A DNA stretch of 34,614 nucleotides from Bacteroidota bacterium (GCA_028873925.1 JAPPNA010000104.1:504-35117), one strand, 5' to 3'; shown: positions 15,950-25,218, counted from the stretch's first letter. Made by a program: numbers and translations. Notes: generated by a model from the letters alone, not told the origin.

Positions 15950-16942
15950 ATGGCGTGCGGAACATGCAGCGGCGGCGCAGGATGCGGATGCAGCAGCAAG
16001 CCGGGCGGGTATACATCTTGTGGAGATGGCTGCCCGTCAGTGAATGTATACGACTGGCTGCCGGCTTCAGCCCGCCAGGCGCAGGTTGACCACCATCACT
16101 TTGTGGAAGTCGTCTTCAAGGCCCGCCGCACCAGCATCTATCGAAACCGGAGCCAGCTGCCGGTACGGGCAGGCAGCGGTGTCGTGGTAACTGCACCCCG
16201 CGGGGTGGATTACGGACAGGTAACCCTGACCGGGCGCTCGGTCCAGTTGCGCACCAGATCCACCAAGAGCTCCGGCACTATTATCCGGCTGGCCACAGAC
16301 AGGGATGTTGAACGTTATGAGATCAACCGGTTGGATGAGGAGGAGGCATTGGCCATGGCTCAACAGTCGGTGCGCAGAAGAGGCCTGCCCATGAAAGTCG
16401 TAGATGCCGAATGGCAGTTTGACCGCAAGCGGATCTCCTTCTACTATGTGGCGGAGCGGAGAAACCTGGATCTGAAGAAGCTCATCGGCGAGTTTATTTT
16501 CCGTTACAAGAAGCACCATGCCCGCGTGGAATTGCGGCGGCTTAGCCCTCGCCGTGAGGCCGCGCGTGTCGGCGGTATAGGTGTCTGCGGACGTGAATTG
16601 TGCTGCTCATCCTGGATGCAGTCCTTCCCGCGTGTGCCCTATGACCATGCACGGAAGCAACTGCTGCCACTGAATCCTGAGCGCCTTTATGGACGCTGCA
16701 ATCAGCTCAAGTGCTGCCTCAACTATGAGCTTGACCATTACTTGGCCGCCTTGAAGGACTTCCCCCGTATAAACGCGCGCGTACAGACACCCGCCGGGAT
16801 CGGCTTTGTGGATAAGGTGGATATCTTTGCGCGCACCGTTCTGGTACATTACAAGGAAGAGCAGATCATCGATGATGTGCCGGTGGAGGATGTGGAAGTG
16901 CTTCCCCGGAAGAAACGACAGCGCCCGCCGCGCAGAAAATGA
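15950..16942 (+). CDS. ricT: RicT/YaaT-like PSP1-domain protein
   Basis: A 330-residue protein with the PSP1 C-terminal domain. In Bacillus RicT forms an Fe-S complex with RicA and RicF that affects RNA processing; whether that holds here is not known. The N-terminus is unusually rich in cysteine and glycine (Cys3, 6, 12, 14, 24, 28). Conserved blocks follow: FKARRTSIYRN, RRLSPRREAARVGGIGVCGRELCCSSW, GRCNQLKCCLNYE, and a basic tail. Position directly after holB matches the known gene order. Its stop overlaps the start of the amidase gene (ATGA), so the three genes form an operon. Confidence 0.92.
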   Translation: MACGTCSGGAGCGCSSKPGGYTSCGDGCPSVNVYDWLPASARQAQVDHHHFVEVVFKARRTSIYRNRSQLPVRAGSGVVVTAPRGVDYGQVTLTGRSVQLRTRSTKSSGTIIRLATDRDVERYEINRLDEEEALAMAQQSVRRRGLPMKVVDAEWQFDRKRISFYYVAERRNLDLKKLIGEFIFRYKKHHARVELRRLSPRREAARVGGIGVCGRELCCSSWMQSFPRVPYDHARKQLLPLNPERLYGRCNQLKCCLNYELDHYLAALKDFPRINARVQTPAGIGFVDKVDIFARTVLVHYKEEQIIDDVPVEDVEVLPRKKRQRPPRRK

Positions 16943-18336
16943 GCGCGGAGGACTCTCCGGCCTTCTGGCCTGCGTGCCGCCTGCGGCAACACCTTCGCGA
17001 TCGCACATTGTCTCCGGTTGATGTGGCCGAGGCGTGCCTGGAGCAGATTACACGCCATAATCCGGTACTGAATGCGGTCGTGACGCTCAACGACCGACTG
17101 CTGGACGAGGCCCGAGCACTTGCCCAAGAGCCAGTACAGGGAATGCTGTACGGTCTGCCTGTCGGCCTCAAGGATACTACCGATACGCGCGGGCTGCGCA
17201 CCACCTTCGGCTCAGTCGCACTGAAAAACAATACACCGGCCCGGGACGCGCTCGTGGTTCGACATCTTAAGGCCCAGGGTGCCCTCGTGCTGGGCAAGAC
17301 CAATACATCAACTTTTGCCGCCGGTGCGGTAACCTGGAATGCCGTTTTCGGTCATACCCGCAATCCGTGGAACACAGCACTCACGCCCGGAGGCTCTACC
17401 GGAGGGGGTGCCGCCGCGCTGGCAGCCGGCATGGTTGCACTGGCTGACGGCACCGACCTGGGCGGTTCCCTTCGCATTCCTGCCGCATTTTGCGGCGTGG
17501 TGGGTATCCGTCCGACTGCCGGGCAGGTACCGATGTATCCGACCCCCGACGTATGGGATACGCTTTCGGTGGCTGGCGGCATGGGGCGCACCGCGGAAGA
17601 TGTGGCGCTCTTTCTGCAGACCACCGCATTGTCCGCACCGGAATGCGCGGTCAACCCGCCGAACGGCCGCATCGATTACCTGACCGCGGTGCACCAGGGA
17701 CCGCGGGCGGATCTTCGACTGGCGTGGTGTCCTGATCCGTCCGGCATCGGTATTGAATCGGACGTGCTGAACCCCTGTCTTGAAACAGTCCGTCAACTCA
17801 ATCGGGAGGGCTGGTCGGTGGAAGAGCCGGTGCTTGACCTGTCGGAGGCCCGGGAGGCATTCGCGGTGCTGCGGGGCCATCATCTGCTGGCTGTCCATTA
17901 TGACCGGCATCACGACACGCGCGCACTGGGACCCCACCTGAGCGGCAATCTGCGCGAAGCGGAGCGTATTACCAGCCTGGAGACGGCCGCTGCGGTGCGT
18001 GTTCGCAGCCGATTGTGGGAACGGATGCGCACCCTGTTCAGACGCATTGACTGCCTGATTACCCCAACCACGGCGGTAGCCCCATTCCCGGTTGAAGCCC
18101 CCTACCCCGACCGGATTGACGGCCGCACGATGGAGAAATATTACGACTGGCTGGCACCAACTTCAGTGTTCTCCGTCACCGGATATCCTGCCGTGAGTGT
18201 GCCTTGCGGGCTGGATGCACGTCAGATGCCGACGGGACTGCAGCTTATCGGGTGTCCCGGTGAAGAGGCAGGCCTCCTGGCCCTGGCCCAACACATCCAG
18301 CAGCTGCGCCCGATAGGGCGGCCACCCTGCGACTGA
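16939..18336 (+). CDS. Amidase signature family hydrolase
   Basis: A 465-residue amidase signature enzyme. The Ser-cisSer-Lys triad is visible: the lysine in GLPVGLKD, the middle serine in GGSTGGGAAA, and the nucleophilic serine in DLGGSLRIPA. It is shorter than GatA and no gatB or gatC is adjacent, so a general amidase is more likely than the tRNA amidotransferase subunit. The substrate is unknown. The start overlaps the ricT stop (ATGA). Its 3' end converges on the EF-G-like gene across 21 bp that hold a small GC-rich hairpin. Confidence 0.9.
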   Translation: MSAEDSPAFWPACRLRQHLRDRTLSPVDVAEACLEQITRHNPVLNAVVTLNDRLLDEARALAQEPVQGMLYGLPVGLKDTTDTRGLRTTFGSVALKNNTPARDALVVRHLKAQGALVLGKTNTSTFAAGAVTWNAVFGHTRNPWNTALTPGGSTGGGAAALAAGMVALADGTDLGGSLRIPAAFCGVVGIRPTAGQVPMYPTPDVWDTLSVAGGMGRTAEDVALFLQTTALSAPECAVNPPNGRIDYLTAVHQGPRADLRLAWCPDPSGIGIESDVLNPCLETVRQLNREGWSVEEPVLDLSEAREAFAVLRGHHLLAVHYDRHHDTRALGPHLSGNLREAERITSLETAAAVRVRSRLWERMRTLFRRIDCLITPTTAVAPFPVEAPYPDRIDGRTMEKYYDWLAPTSVFSVTGYPAVSVPCGLDARQMPTGLQLIGCPGEEAGLLALAQHIQQLRPIGRPPCD

Positions 18337-18343
18337 TTCAGAA

Positions 18344-18354
18344 GGCGGACCGCC
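18344..18354. terminator. Possible small bidirectional terminator hairpin
   Basis: GGCGG-A-CCGCC is a perfect palindrome between two convergent genes, flanked by AA on one side and a few T on the other. The stem is short and the T run weak, and it ends a few bases from the EF-G-like stop. It is a candidate only. Confidence 0.25.
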
Positions 18355-18357
18355 GCT

Positions 18358-20475
18358 TTACGCGTTATCCTTTTCCCTTGCAGCGTCTGCGACGACCTTC
18401 TGCTGAACATTGCGCGGCATGGGCTCATACCGGCTGAAGACCGAACTGTGAATGCCGCGCCCCTGCGTCATCGACCGTACCGCTGTAGAATACTGATACA
18501 ACTCCGCCTCCGGTACATCAGCCAGGATCTTCTGCATAGTCCCCTCCGCCTCAATGCCTTTGATCCGCGCCCGGCGCGTATTCAAGTCCCCCATCACATC
18601 ACCGGTATAGGTGTCCGGAATGGAAACCGTCACATCATGAATCGGCTCAAGAATCACGGGTCGCGCATCATTGAAGGCCTGCCGGAAGCACATCCGCGCC
18701 GCCGTCCTGAAGGCATTCTCATTGGAGTCTACCGAGTGCATGCCGCCATCATAAATGACGAGTCTCACGTTACCGACCGGATAGGCTGCGACCGGGCCCT
18801 TCTGCATGCCCTCCAACACCCCCTTCTGGATGGCTCCGAAAAATCGGCGCATATCAATGACACCCCCGACAATGGCATCAATAAACTCAATGGTGGACCC
18901 CCAACCGGTGGTCGCCTGGACGGTATTGCGCACCGAAATATCCGGTCGCGGCTGAAAATCACCATCCAGCGGCTCAATCAGCACCGAAATGTCCGCAAAC
19001 TGTCCCGCACCGCCGGTCTGCTTCTTGTGGCGGTATGACGAGCGGGCTTCGCGGGTTACGGTTTCGCGATAGGCTACCTTGGGGCGGCTGAATGCAACCT
19101 CCACATTGACCTTGTTTTTGAGCCGATACTGGGCGACGCGCAAATGCAGCTCGCCCTGCCCACCAAGTGTGATCTGACTCAGATGCGGATCATGGACCAC
19201 CTGAAGTGAAGGGTCCTCGGCCGTGATCTGGTGCAGTCCCTGGGCCAGTTTTTCCTCTTCGCCCTCCGCCATCGGGCGGATGGCCGCCCGATATCTGGGC
19301 TGCGGAAAGTCAATCAGCTGTATGACCGTGCGATCCCCCTTTTTGCGCAGCGTATCGTTGGTGTTGGTGGACCGGAGCTTCACCAGCGTACCCATATCTC
19401 CGGTAATCAGGCGGGAAACCGTGTCCCGATCCCGCCCGCAGAGCGTATAGATCTGCCCCAGACGCTCTGATGAACCGGATTGGGCGTTCTCCAGGTCCAT
19501 ACCTGACTCCAGTGTGCCGCGGTACACCCGGAAGTAGGAATAATCTCCGACATGGTGTTCCGCCATAGTGCGGTAGACCAGGGCTACCGGGCTACCATCC
19601 GGCGTACCGGTCAGCTCGCCTTCCGACTCCGTGAGGGGCGGCGGCATCAGATCCGGTGAGGGCGTAACGCTGATCACAAAGTCCAACAGCCGCGCCGCAC
19701 CCGCAGATGTGGATGAGGCGCAGCAGAAAACTGGAAACAGAGCTCTTGACAGCATCGCCTCTCTGAGTCCGCCCCGCATCTCCTCTTCGGTCAGCTCACC
19801 GTTTTCAAAATAGAGCTCCATCAGCTCTTCATCATTGACCGCGATGTCCTCCACCAAGGCGCTGTGCAACTCTTCCGCGCGGTCCTGGAATTCATCCGGA
19901 ATTGCCTCCGCCGCCATCGCTCCGGTATCCGTAAAGGTGAGCTGTTTCATCAGCAGCACATCAATAATGGCACCATCCGCACCCGCAAACTGCACTACCG
20001 ATGCCCCCGCTCCGAATCGCTCCTTCATCAGCCCGATGAGTCGGTCGGGATCCGCGTGCTGGCGATCAATCTGATTGATCACGAACATGGACGGCCTGCT
20101 GTTTTCCGCCGCATATGCCCACGCAAGCTCGGTTCCGACCTCAATACCCTCCTGAGCATTCATGACGAATACGGCGGTGTCGGCCACGCGCATGGACGCG
20201 GCCACCTCTCCTACAAAGTCCGGGTAGCCGGGTGTGTCCAGGATATTGACTTTTTGCCCCTTCCACTCGGCGTTCAGCAGGGAGGAGAAGATTGACATCT
20301 GCCGCTCCTTCTCACTGGGGTGATAGTCGCTTACGGTATTGCCATCGGCAATGCTGCCGAGCCTGCGGATTCTGCCGCTCGCGAGCAGCATGGACTCAGC
20401 CAGAGAGGTCTTACCGCTTCCCTGATGTCCAACCAGGACGATATTGCGGATTTGCGCGGTCTCGTATACCTTCAT
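18358..20475 (-). CDS. EF-G-like translational GTPase (second EF-G paralogue)
   Basis: A 705-residue protein with the five-domain layout of elongation factor G. G1 is GHQGSGKT (residues 16-23), G3 is DTPGYPDF (80-87) and G4 is NQID (133-136). The histidine that follows DTPG in canonical EF-G and activates GTP hydrolysis is replaced by Tyr84, and the G4 lysine is replaced by glutamine. These changes, and SGK instead of DHGK in G1, are typical of the EF-G-like paralogue family with unclear function. The later domains are intact (LGGQGELHL, YRHKKQTGGAGQFAD, GDVMGDLNTRRARI). ATG 20475 (MKVYETAQIRN) is preferred over 20505. It is monocistronic and divergent from accD. Confidence 0.92.
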   Translation of the reverse strand: MKVYETAQIRNIVLVGHQGSGKTSLAESMLLASGRIRRLGSIADGNTVSDYHPSEKERQMSIFSSLLNAEWKGQKVNILDTPGYPDFVGEVAASMRVADTAVFVMNAQEGIEVGTELAWAYAAENSRPSMFVINQIDRQHADPDRLIGLMKERFGAGASVVQFAGADGAIIDVLLMKQLTFTDTGAMAAEAIPDEFQDRAEELHSALVEDIAVNDEELMELYFENGELTEEEMRGGLREAMLSRALFPVFCCASSTSAGAARLLDFVISVTPSPDLMPPPLTESEGELTGTPDGSPVALVYRTMAEHHVGDYSYFRVYRGTLESGMDLENAQSGSSERLGQIYTLCGRDRDTVSRLITGDMGTLVKLRSTNTNDTLRKKGDRTVIQLIDFPQPRYRAAIRPMAEGEEEKLAQGLHQITAEDPSLQVVHDPHLSQITLGGQGELHLRVAQYRLKNKVNVEVAFSRPKVAYRETVTREARSSYRHKKQTGGAGQFADISVLIEPLDGDFQPRPDISVRNTVQATTGWGSTIEFIDAIVGGVIDMRRFFGAIQKGVLEGMQKGPVAAYPVGNVRLVIYDGGMHSVDSNENAFRTAARMCFRQAFNDARPVILEPIHDVTVSIPDTYTGDVMGDLNTRRARIKGIEAEGTMQKILADVPEAELYQYSTAVRSMTQGRGIHSSVFSRYEPMPRNVQQKVVADAAREKDNA

Positions 20476-20658
20476 TCTGCGTCTTTCATGGGAACCATCG
20501 GGCATTCAACGGCCAAAATATAAGCCACGCGCATTAAATACGGACCTAACGTGCGGCTTCCGGTCGAATTAATGCATTCTGCACAGTACCCTTTCGTAAC
20601 ATAGGCAGTTGTGCGCGGCAGTCTTAGCGCCTGTGTTCCTGTAGAATGATGCGCGTGT
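20476..20658. promoter_or_regulatory. Divergent promoter region of EF-G-like gene and accD
   Basis: A 183-bp gap between two divergently transcribed genes. A TAGAAT box at 20642-20647 lies close to the accD start, and an A/T-rich TATATTTTG lies on the minus strand towards the EF-G-like gene, but neither has a convincing upstream element at the right distance. Confidence 0.4.
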
Positions 20659-21504
20659 ATGGCCTGGTTCCATCGTAAAGATAAGGGGATCCTGACCCGA
20701 CAAAAAGGGCAGCAGGAGATTCCGGACGGTTACTGGATCAAGTGCCGCGGTTGCACGCAGGTGTACAACCACCACGAGTTCAAGAACACGCTCTGGGTTT
20801 GCGGCAAATGCAATTTTCACATGCGGCTGGGAGCTGAGGACTATTTCAACCTGCTGCTGAACGAGGGCTCCGCTGAGCTGCAGGACCGGGATGTCCGATC
20901 TACGGACCCGCTTGGGTTCAAGGACCGCAAGTCCTATGCGGACCGCCTCCAGGCGGCTGCGGCCAAGACGAAACTCAGTGATGCCGTACTCAGTGCGGTC
21001 GGATTCATTGAGGACCACAAGGTCTCCATCGCCTGCATGGACTTCCGGTTTATCGGCGGCTCAATGGGCTCGGTGGTCGGCGAACTCATCGCCCGCGCCA
21101 TCCGGCGGGCCACGGACCTGGAAATCCCGCTGATTGTGATTGCCCAGAGCGGCGGTGCACGAATGATGGAGGGTGCCCTCAGCCTGATGCAGATGGCCAA
21201 GACGAGCGCCAATCTGACGCGCCTCCACGCCAAGAAACTCCCCTACATCGCGGTATTGACGAATCCGACCACCGGCGGAGTTACCGCGTCATTTGCCATG
21301 CTTGGGGATATTGCGATCGCCGAGCCGGGGGCCCTGATCGGATTTGCCGGCCCGAGGGTGATCCGTGAGACTATTGGGCAGGATCTGCCGCCCGGATTCC
21401 AGAGCTCAGAATTCCTGAAGGAGCATGGCTTTGTGGATTTGATCGTTGATCGCCGACATCTGCGGAGTACGCTTGCCGGGCTGCTCCGGCTTCTGGCTGA
21501 ATAG
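20659..21504 (+). CDS. accD: Acetyl-CoA carboxylase carboxyltransferase subunit beta
   Basis: A 281-residue AccD, the zinc-containing half of the carboxyltransferase that moves CO2 from biotin to acetyl-CoA to make malonyl-CoA. The zinc ribbon is Cys29, Cys32, Cys48, Cys51. The crotonase-fold core shows SGGARMMEGALSLMQMAKT and NPTTGGVTASFAMLGDI. The C-terminal FLKEHGFVDLIVDR is standard. Length is normal. It leads an operon with nagB, whose start is 5 nt after this stop, and a DAHP synthase. Confidence 0.97.
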   Translation: MAWFHRKDKGILTRQKGQQEIPDGYWIKCRGCTQVYNHHEFKNTLWVCGKCNFHMRLGAEDYFNLLLNEGSAELQDRDVRSTDPLGFKDRKSYADRLQAAAAKTKLSDAVLSAVGFIEDHKVSIACMDFRFIGGSMGSVVGELIARAIRRATDLEIPLIVIAQSGGARMMEGALSLMQMAKTSANLTRLHAKKLPYIAVLTNPTTGGVTASFAMLGDIAIAEPGALIGFAGPRVIRETIGQDLPPGFQSSEFLKEHGFVDLIVDRRHLRSTLAGLLRLLAE

Positions 21505-21509
21505 GTTCC

Positions 21510-22226
21510 ATGATCAAGTACACCGTCTTTCCGGACTACTTTTCACTCAGTAAAGCAGCCGCCGAACGTATTATCCGCCAGATCAAGCATAATCCTCTGA
21601 CCCTCCTGGGACTCGCGACCGGCAGCACCCCGATAGGATTGTATGCCCGCCTCATCGACCAGCACCGGCGCGGAAAGCTGAGCCTGTCCCGGGTGACCAC
21701 ATTCAACCTGGATGAGTATGTGGGAATACCCAAGGACCACCCTCAGAGCTACCATGTGTTCATGCAGAAGCACCTGTTTGACCATGTGGACATTCCGCCT
21801 GCCCGGCGGCATTTCCCGGACACGGATAAGTCGGGTACGCAATATGACCTGCAGATCATGCGGTCCGGCGGACTGGACGTGCAGATTCTCGGTATTGGAG
21901 CCAACGGGCATATCGGTTTCAATGAGCCCGGAGCGGCGTTTGACTCAAAAACGCGTGTGGTTGAACTGGCCGAATCCACGATCCGGGACAATGCCCGCTT
22001 TTTTGATCATTCCGACGAAGTGCCCCGCCAGGCGATTACCATGGGTATTGCCACCATACTTCAGGCGCGTCATATCATCCTTATGGCCAACGGTGCCAAT
22101 AAAGCGGCAGCTGTAGCGGCCGCATTCCAGGAGCGTCCCTCGGTCAATGTGCCTGCCAGCTGCCTCCAGACGCATCACTCGGTGCATGTACTGCTGGATA
22201 CGGCTGCCGCCGGCGATCTGTCATAG
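21510..22226 (+). CDS. nagB: Glucosamine-6-phosphate deaminase
   Basis: A 238-residue NagB, converting glucosamine-6-phosphate to fructose-6-phosphate and ammonia. Motifs are GLATGSTPIGLY (phosphate loop), FNLDEYVG with the catalytic aspartate, and GIGANGHIGFNEPG. It is near the short end of the family, lacking the C-terminal extension of the allosteric E. coli enzyme. It sits between accD and the DAHP synthase gene, with gaps of 5 and 20 nt. No nagA or sugar regulator is nearby, so its role may be general amino-sugar balance rather than an inducible pathway. Confidence 0.95.
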   Translation: MIKYTVFPDYFSLSKAAAERIIRQIKHNPLTLLGLATGSTPIGLYARLIDQHRRGKLSLSRVTTFNLDEYVGIPKDHPQSYHVFMQKHLFDHVDIPPARRHFPDTDKSGTQYDLQIMRSGGLDVQILGIGANGHIGFNEPGAAFDSKTRVVELAESTIRDNARFFDHSDEVPRQAITMGIATILQARHIILMANGANKAAAVAAAFQERPSVNVPASCLQTHHSVHVLLDTAAAGDLS

Positions 22227-22246
22227 TCCACCAAACTGTAAGTCCC

Positions 22247-23368
22247 GTGATCCTGATTCTCAAACCTGATGCCGAGCATAGTTCAGCTGATTATCAGCTG
22301 CTCATACGCTATCTGGACTCCCTCAGCGGCATCACCCAAAAGGTCCGTCATGTCCAAGGTACCGAGCAGCGACTGACCGAAATCTACCTGCTCGGCGATA
22401 CGGCACGGCTTTCGCTGAACTTCATGAAGAGCCTCCCGTGTGTCCGTCGCGTGGTCCGGGTCCAGGAAGCCTACCGGGTGCTTGGCCGGCACGGGCAGGA
22501 TGATTTTCCGTACAGTTTTGAATACAAGGGCGTGCGATTCGATCAGGACAGTCTGCACATTTTTGCCGGGCTCTGCGCGGTGGATACGCGTGAGCATGTG
22601 GAAATGATGATGCGCACGCTGAAGCAGCATGGGCAGGTCTGCACCCGCATGGGGGCTTACAAGCCTCGGACCAGTCCCTATTCATTCCAAGGCCACGGCA
22701 AGGTCTGCCTGCCCTATGTTTTTGAGCTGGCAGGCAAGTACGGCATTCGGATCATCGCCATGGAGGTAACCCATGAATCCCACATTGCGGAGATCGATGA
22801 AGCGCTGACCCAGGCGGGGCATCCCACCGGTGTACTGCTGCAGATCGGCACGCGCAACACGCAGAATTTTGAGCTGCTCAAGTGTGCCGGTCGCCAGCAG
22901 GAGCACCCCGTACTGATCAAACGCGGGTTCGGCATTACGCTGAACGAGTCTTTGAACGCGGCGGAATATCTGGCCAGCGAAGGTAACAGCAAGGTGATTT
23001 TCGCGCTGCGCGGCATGAAGACCAATCTGGGAGACCCACACCGCAACATGGTCGATTTTTCTCACGTTCCGGTAGTCCATCGGCTCACCCGAATGCCCGT
23101 CTGCATTGATCCGTCGCATTCTGTGGGCAGCCGCCACAAGAGCCCCGATGGTATTCTGGATGTGATGCATGTAACGGCGCAGGGGGTCATTGCCGGTGCC
23201 AACATGGTTTTGGTTGACTTCCACCCCAGACCCAGCAAGGCCTTGGTGGATGGTCCTCAGGCCCTGCTGCCCGAGGAACTCCCGTTGTTCATTGAAGACA
23301 TCCGGATTGCGCGGGAGGCGTACGAAAAACGGCGTGCTCTGGTGCGCAGTTATCAGGCGGCCGCGTAG
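22247..23368 (+). CDS. aroF: 3-deoxy-7-phosphoheptulonate synthase, divergent type
   Basis: A 373-residue DAHP synthase of the single-domain class with an N-terminal regulatory-like extension (residues 1-95). It joins phosphoenolpyruvate and erythrose-4-phosphate, the first shikimate step. Conserved blocks include RMGAYKPRTSPYSFQG (134-149), PVLIKRG (221-227), CIDPSHSVG (286-294) with metal-binding His291, and KALVDGPQ (331-338). Departures from the usual family are AGLC at 107-110 (AGPC is common; the metal cysteine 110 is kept), ALRG at 253-256 instead of CERG, and DFHP at 324-327 instead of EVHP. Start codon is GTG. The 3' end overlaps pepF, on the other strand, by 16 bp. It may be a specialised paralogue or a lineage variant. 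Confidence 0.88.
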   Translation: MILILKPDAEHSSADYQLLIRYLDSLSGITQKVRHVQGTEQRLTEIYLLGDTARLSLNFMKSLPCVRRVVRVQEAYRVLGRHGQDDFPYSFEYKGVRFDQDSLHIFAGLCAVDTREHVEMMMRTLKQHGQVCTRMGAYKPRTSPYSFQGHGKVCLPYVFELAGKYGIRIIAMEVTHESHIAEIDEALTQAGHPTGVLLQIGTRNTQNFELLKCAGRQQEHPVLIKRGFGITLNESLNAAEYLASEGNSKVIFALRGMKTNLGDPHRNMVDFSHVPVVHRLTRMPVCIDPSHSVGSRHKSPDGILDVMHVTAQGVIAGANMVLVDFHPRPSKALVDGPQALLPEELPLFIEDIRIAREAYEKRRALVRSYQAAA

Positions 23369-25134
23369 AGCGACTCGGCCTGGCCGATCATGGCCTCAAT
23401 GGTCGCGAGGCCCTGCAGCCAGAAGGAAGGACTCTTGAGGTCCACACCCAGTGACCCCACCAGCACATGGGGCCAGTCTGAGCCCCCGGCGGCCAACAGC
23501 TGCAAATAGCGGTGCGGGAAATCTTCCGGTGCTGACTGGTACCGGCCATGCAGCGCTAGCACCAGCAGTTCCCCGAAGGCATACGCATACACATAGCCCG
23601 GTGTGTGCAGAAAATGCGGAATGTAGCTCCACCAGTGCCGATAGTGTTCGCCCAGGGTTACGCTCCCCTGAAACATTTCCGATTGCGTCGCCATCCACAG
23701 GTCACCAAACTGCTCCATGGAGAGTTCCCCGCTGTTGCGCCGGGCGGTATGGATGGCATCTTCAAAGCGGTTCATGGCGATCTGCCTGAATACCGTGGCC
23801 ATAGTATCATCAATCTTCCCCATCAGCAGGGCCAGCTGCCCGTCGGCACCGGACTCCGCAGACAGGAGTTGTTGAAACACCAGCATTTCGCCGAAGACGG
23901 AGGCTGTTTCGGCCGTGGTAAGCGGCGTACCCGCCTGAAAAAGGCCCTGTTCCGATGCCAGATACTGATGGATGCCGTGGCCCAGCTCATGGGCGAGCGT
24001 CTGTACATCACGGGCCCGGCCGGTATAGTTGAGCAGCACATACGGATGCACCGAAGGTACTGCGCCGTGGCTGAACGCACCTGCCTGCTTACCCTCCACA
24101 ACGGCCGCATCGATCCAGTTTTCGGCAAAAAACCGTTCGGCGATCTGCCCCATCCGTGGATGGAAGCTTTGGTAACTGCTCAGGGTCAGATCGCGCGCAT
24201 CACTCCACGAATAGAATGTCGCGCTTTCGGCTACCGGCGCGTAGCGGTCGTAATCATGCAGTTCTTCAAGCTGCAGCACCTTCCGCTTGAGCCTGTAATA
24301 CCGTGCAACCAGATCATACCGGGAGGTGACCGCGTCGATCAATGCCTGCGCCATGGCATCTGTGATCTCATTTGCCAGATGCCGCCCGGCGATCCATGAG
24401 GGCAGATGGCGGAGGCGGTCACGGGACGCTTTGTCGGCCAGCAGCGTATTAAAAATGTAGGTCAGGGGCCGCGCTGCGGCCTGCAGTCCATCGGTAAAGC
24501 TCAGGGCCGCCTTGCGGCGTACGCTTCGGTCGGACTCATACAGTTTGGCCAGGATTTCCTGCTGCGTGACCGATGTATCCTCGTAGTCATACCGGATCGC
24601 GCCGACCGATTCAGCAAAGAAACGCTTCCAGGCGTTGCGCCCGGTCACGCCAGTCTCCTGCAGGATTTTTTCTTCGGGTTCGGAAAGGGAGTACGGCTCA
24701 AACAGCCGCTCACGCGTCAGATGATGACGATACCGGTCCAGCTCCGTTCGGGCGAGCAGCATCGCGGCCCGGTCTGAGGGGACCTTCCTCCACTCGAGCT
24801 CAAAGAACAGCACCTGCTGATTAATGGCGGCACTGGCTTCCCGGACATGCTGCAGCAGCGCACCGCGCGCCGCGTCGTTAGTTGCGGTCGCCCAGGACAA
24901 ATAGGCGTAGGTAGCGGCGCGACCTGCGCGTTCGTGAACGTCCTCCAAGTGCTCCAGCGCGGTTCTCATTTCCGTCACATTCAATTGCCGCACGCGGTCG
25001 TGGTATTGTTCGGCAAATGTGCGGGCGGACTGATGAGCGGTCTGGAGGTCCTCCTCCAGCGCATCCGGGGCGGGATACAGGTCCGAAAGATCCCAGCGGA
25101 CCTGTTCTGCCCCCGTCGGTAGGGAATCGATCAT
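23353..25134 (-). CDS. pepF: Oligoendopeptidase F (M3B family)
   Basis: A 593-residue zinc metallopeptidase of the M3B family, which cleaves short peptides in the cytoplasm. The zinc site is HELGHGIHQYL (HExxH). The N-terminus has WDLSDLY, the usual opening of the family, and the C-terminus keeps the thermolysin-like domain (YVYAYAFGELLVLALHGRY). Length is normal. There is no signal peptide. It is monocistronic, its start faces the ytxJ operon across 106 bp, and its last codons overlap the DAHP synthase gene on the other strand. Confidence 0.95.
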   Translation of the reverse strand: MIDSLPTGAEQVRWDLSDLYPAPDALEEDLQTAHQSARTFAEQYHDRVRQLNVTEMRTALEHLEDVHERAGRAATYAYLSWATATNDAARGALLQHVREASAAINQQVLFFELEWRKVPSDRAAMLLARTELDRYRHHLTRERLFEPYSLSEPEEKILQETGVTGRNAWKRFFAESVGAIRYDYEDTSVTQQEILAKLYESDRSVRRKAALSFTDGLQAAARPLTYIFNTLLADKASRDRLRHLPSWIAGRHLANEITDAMAQALIDAVTSRYDLVARYYRLKRKVLQLEELHDYDRYAPVAESATFYSWSDARDLTLSSYQSFHPRMGQIAERFFAENWIDAAVVEGKQAGAFSHGAVPSVHPYVLLNYTGRARDVQTLAHELGHGIHQYLASEQGLFQAGTPLTTAETASVFGEMLVFQQLLSAESGADGQLALLMGKIDDTMATVFRQIAMNRFEDAIHTARRNSGELSMEQFGDLWMATQSEMFQGSVTLGEHYRHWWSYIPHFLHTPGYVYAYAFGELLVLALHGRYQSAPEDFPHRYLQLLAAGGSDWPHVLVGSLGVDLKSPSFWLQGLATIEAMIGQAESLYAAA

Positions 25135-25152
25135 GTTTCAGCGGATGTGAGG

Positions 25153-25172
25153 CCCAAGATAATCAACTTGGG
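25153..25172. repeat. Inverted repeat CCCAAG-N8-CTTGGG
   Basis: Six-base arms CCCAAG and CTTGGG are separated by eight bases in the divergent pepF/ytxJ promoter region. The inner half-sites CAAG and CTTG are the same as those of the palindrome at 25203-25218, which suggests that both may be seen by one regulator. Confidence 0.35.
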
Positions 25173-25202
25173 GAAAGACCCGAATGCATCAAAATTGAAT
25201 TC

Positions 25203-25218
25203 TTCAAGTATACTTGAA
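25203..25218. promoter_or_regulatory. Perfect 16-bp palindrome, candidate operator
   Basis: TTCAAGTATACTTGAA is identical to its reverse complement and lies 22 nt upstream of the ytxJ start, between the divergent pepF and ytxJ-tlpA units. Its length and symmetry fit a dimeric helix-turn-helix regulator. With a redox operon downstream, a thiol- or redox-responsive repressor is a reasonable guess. No regulator gene is adjacent. Confidence 0.5.
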
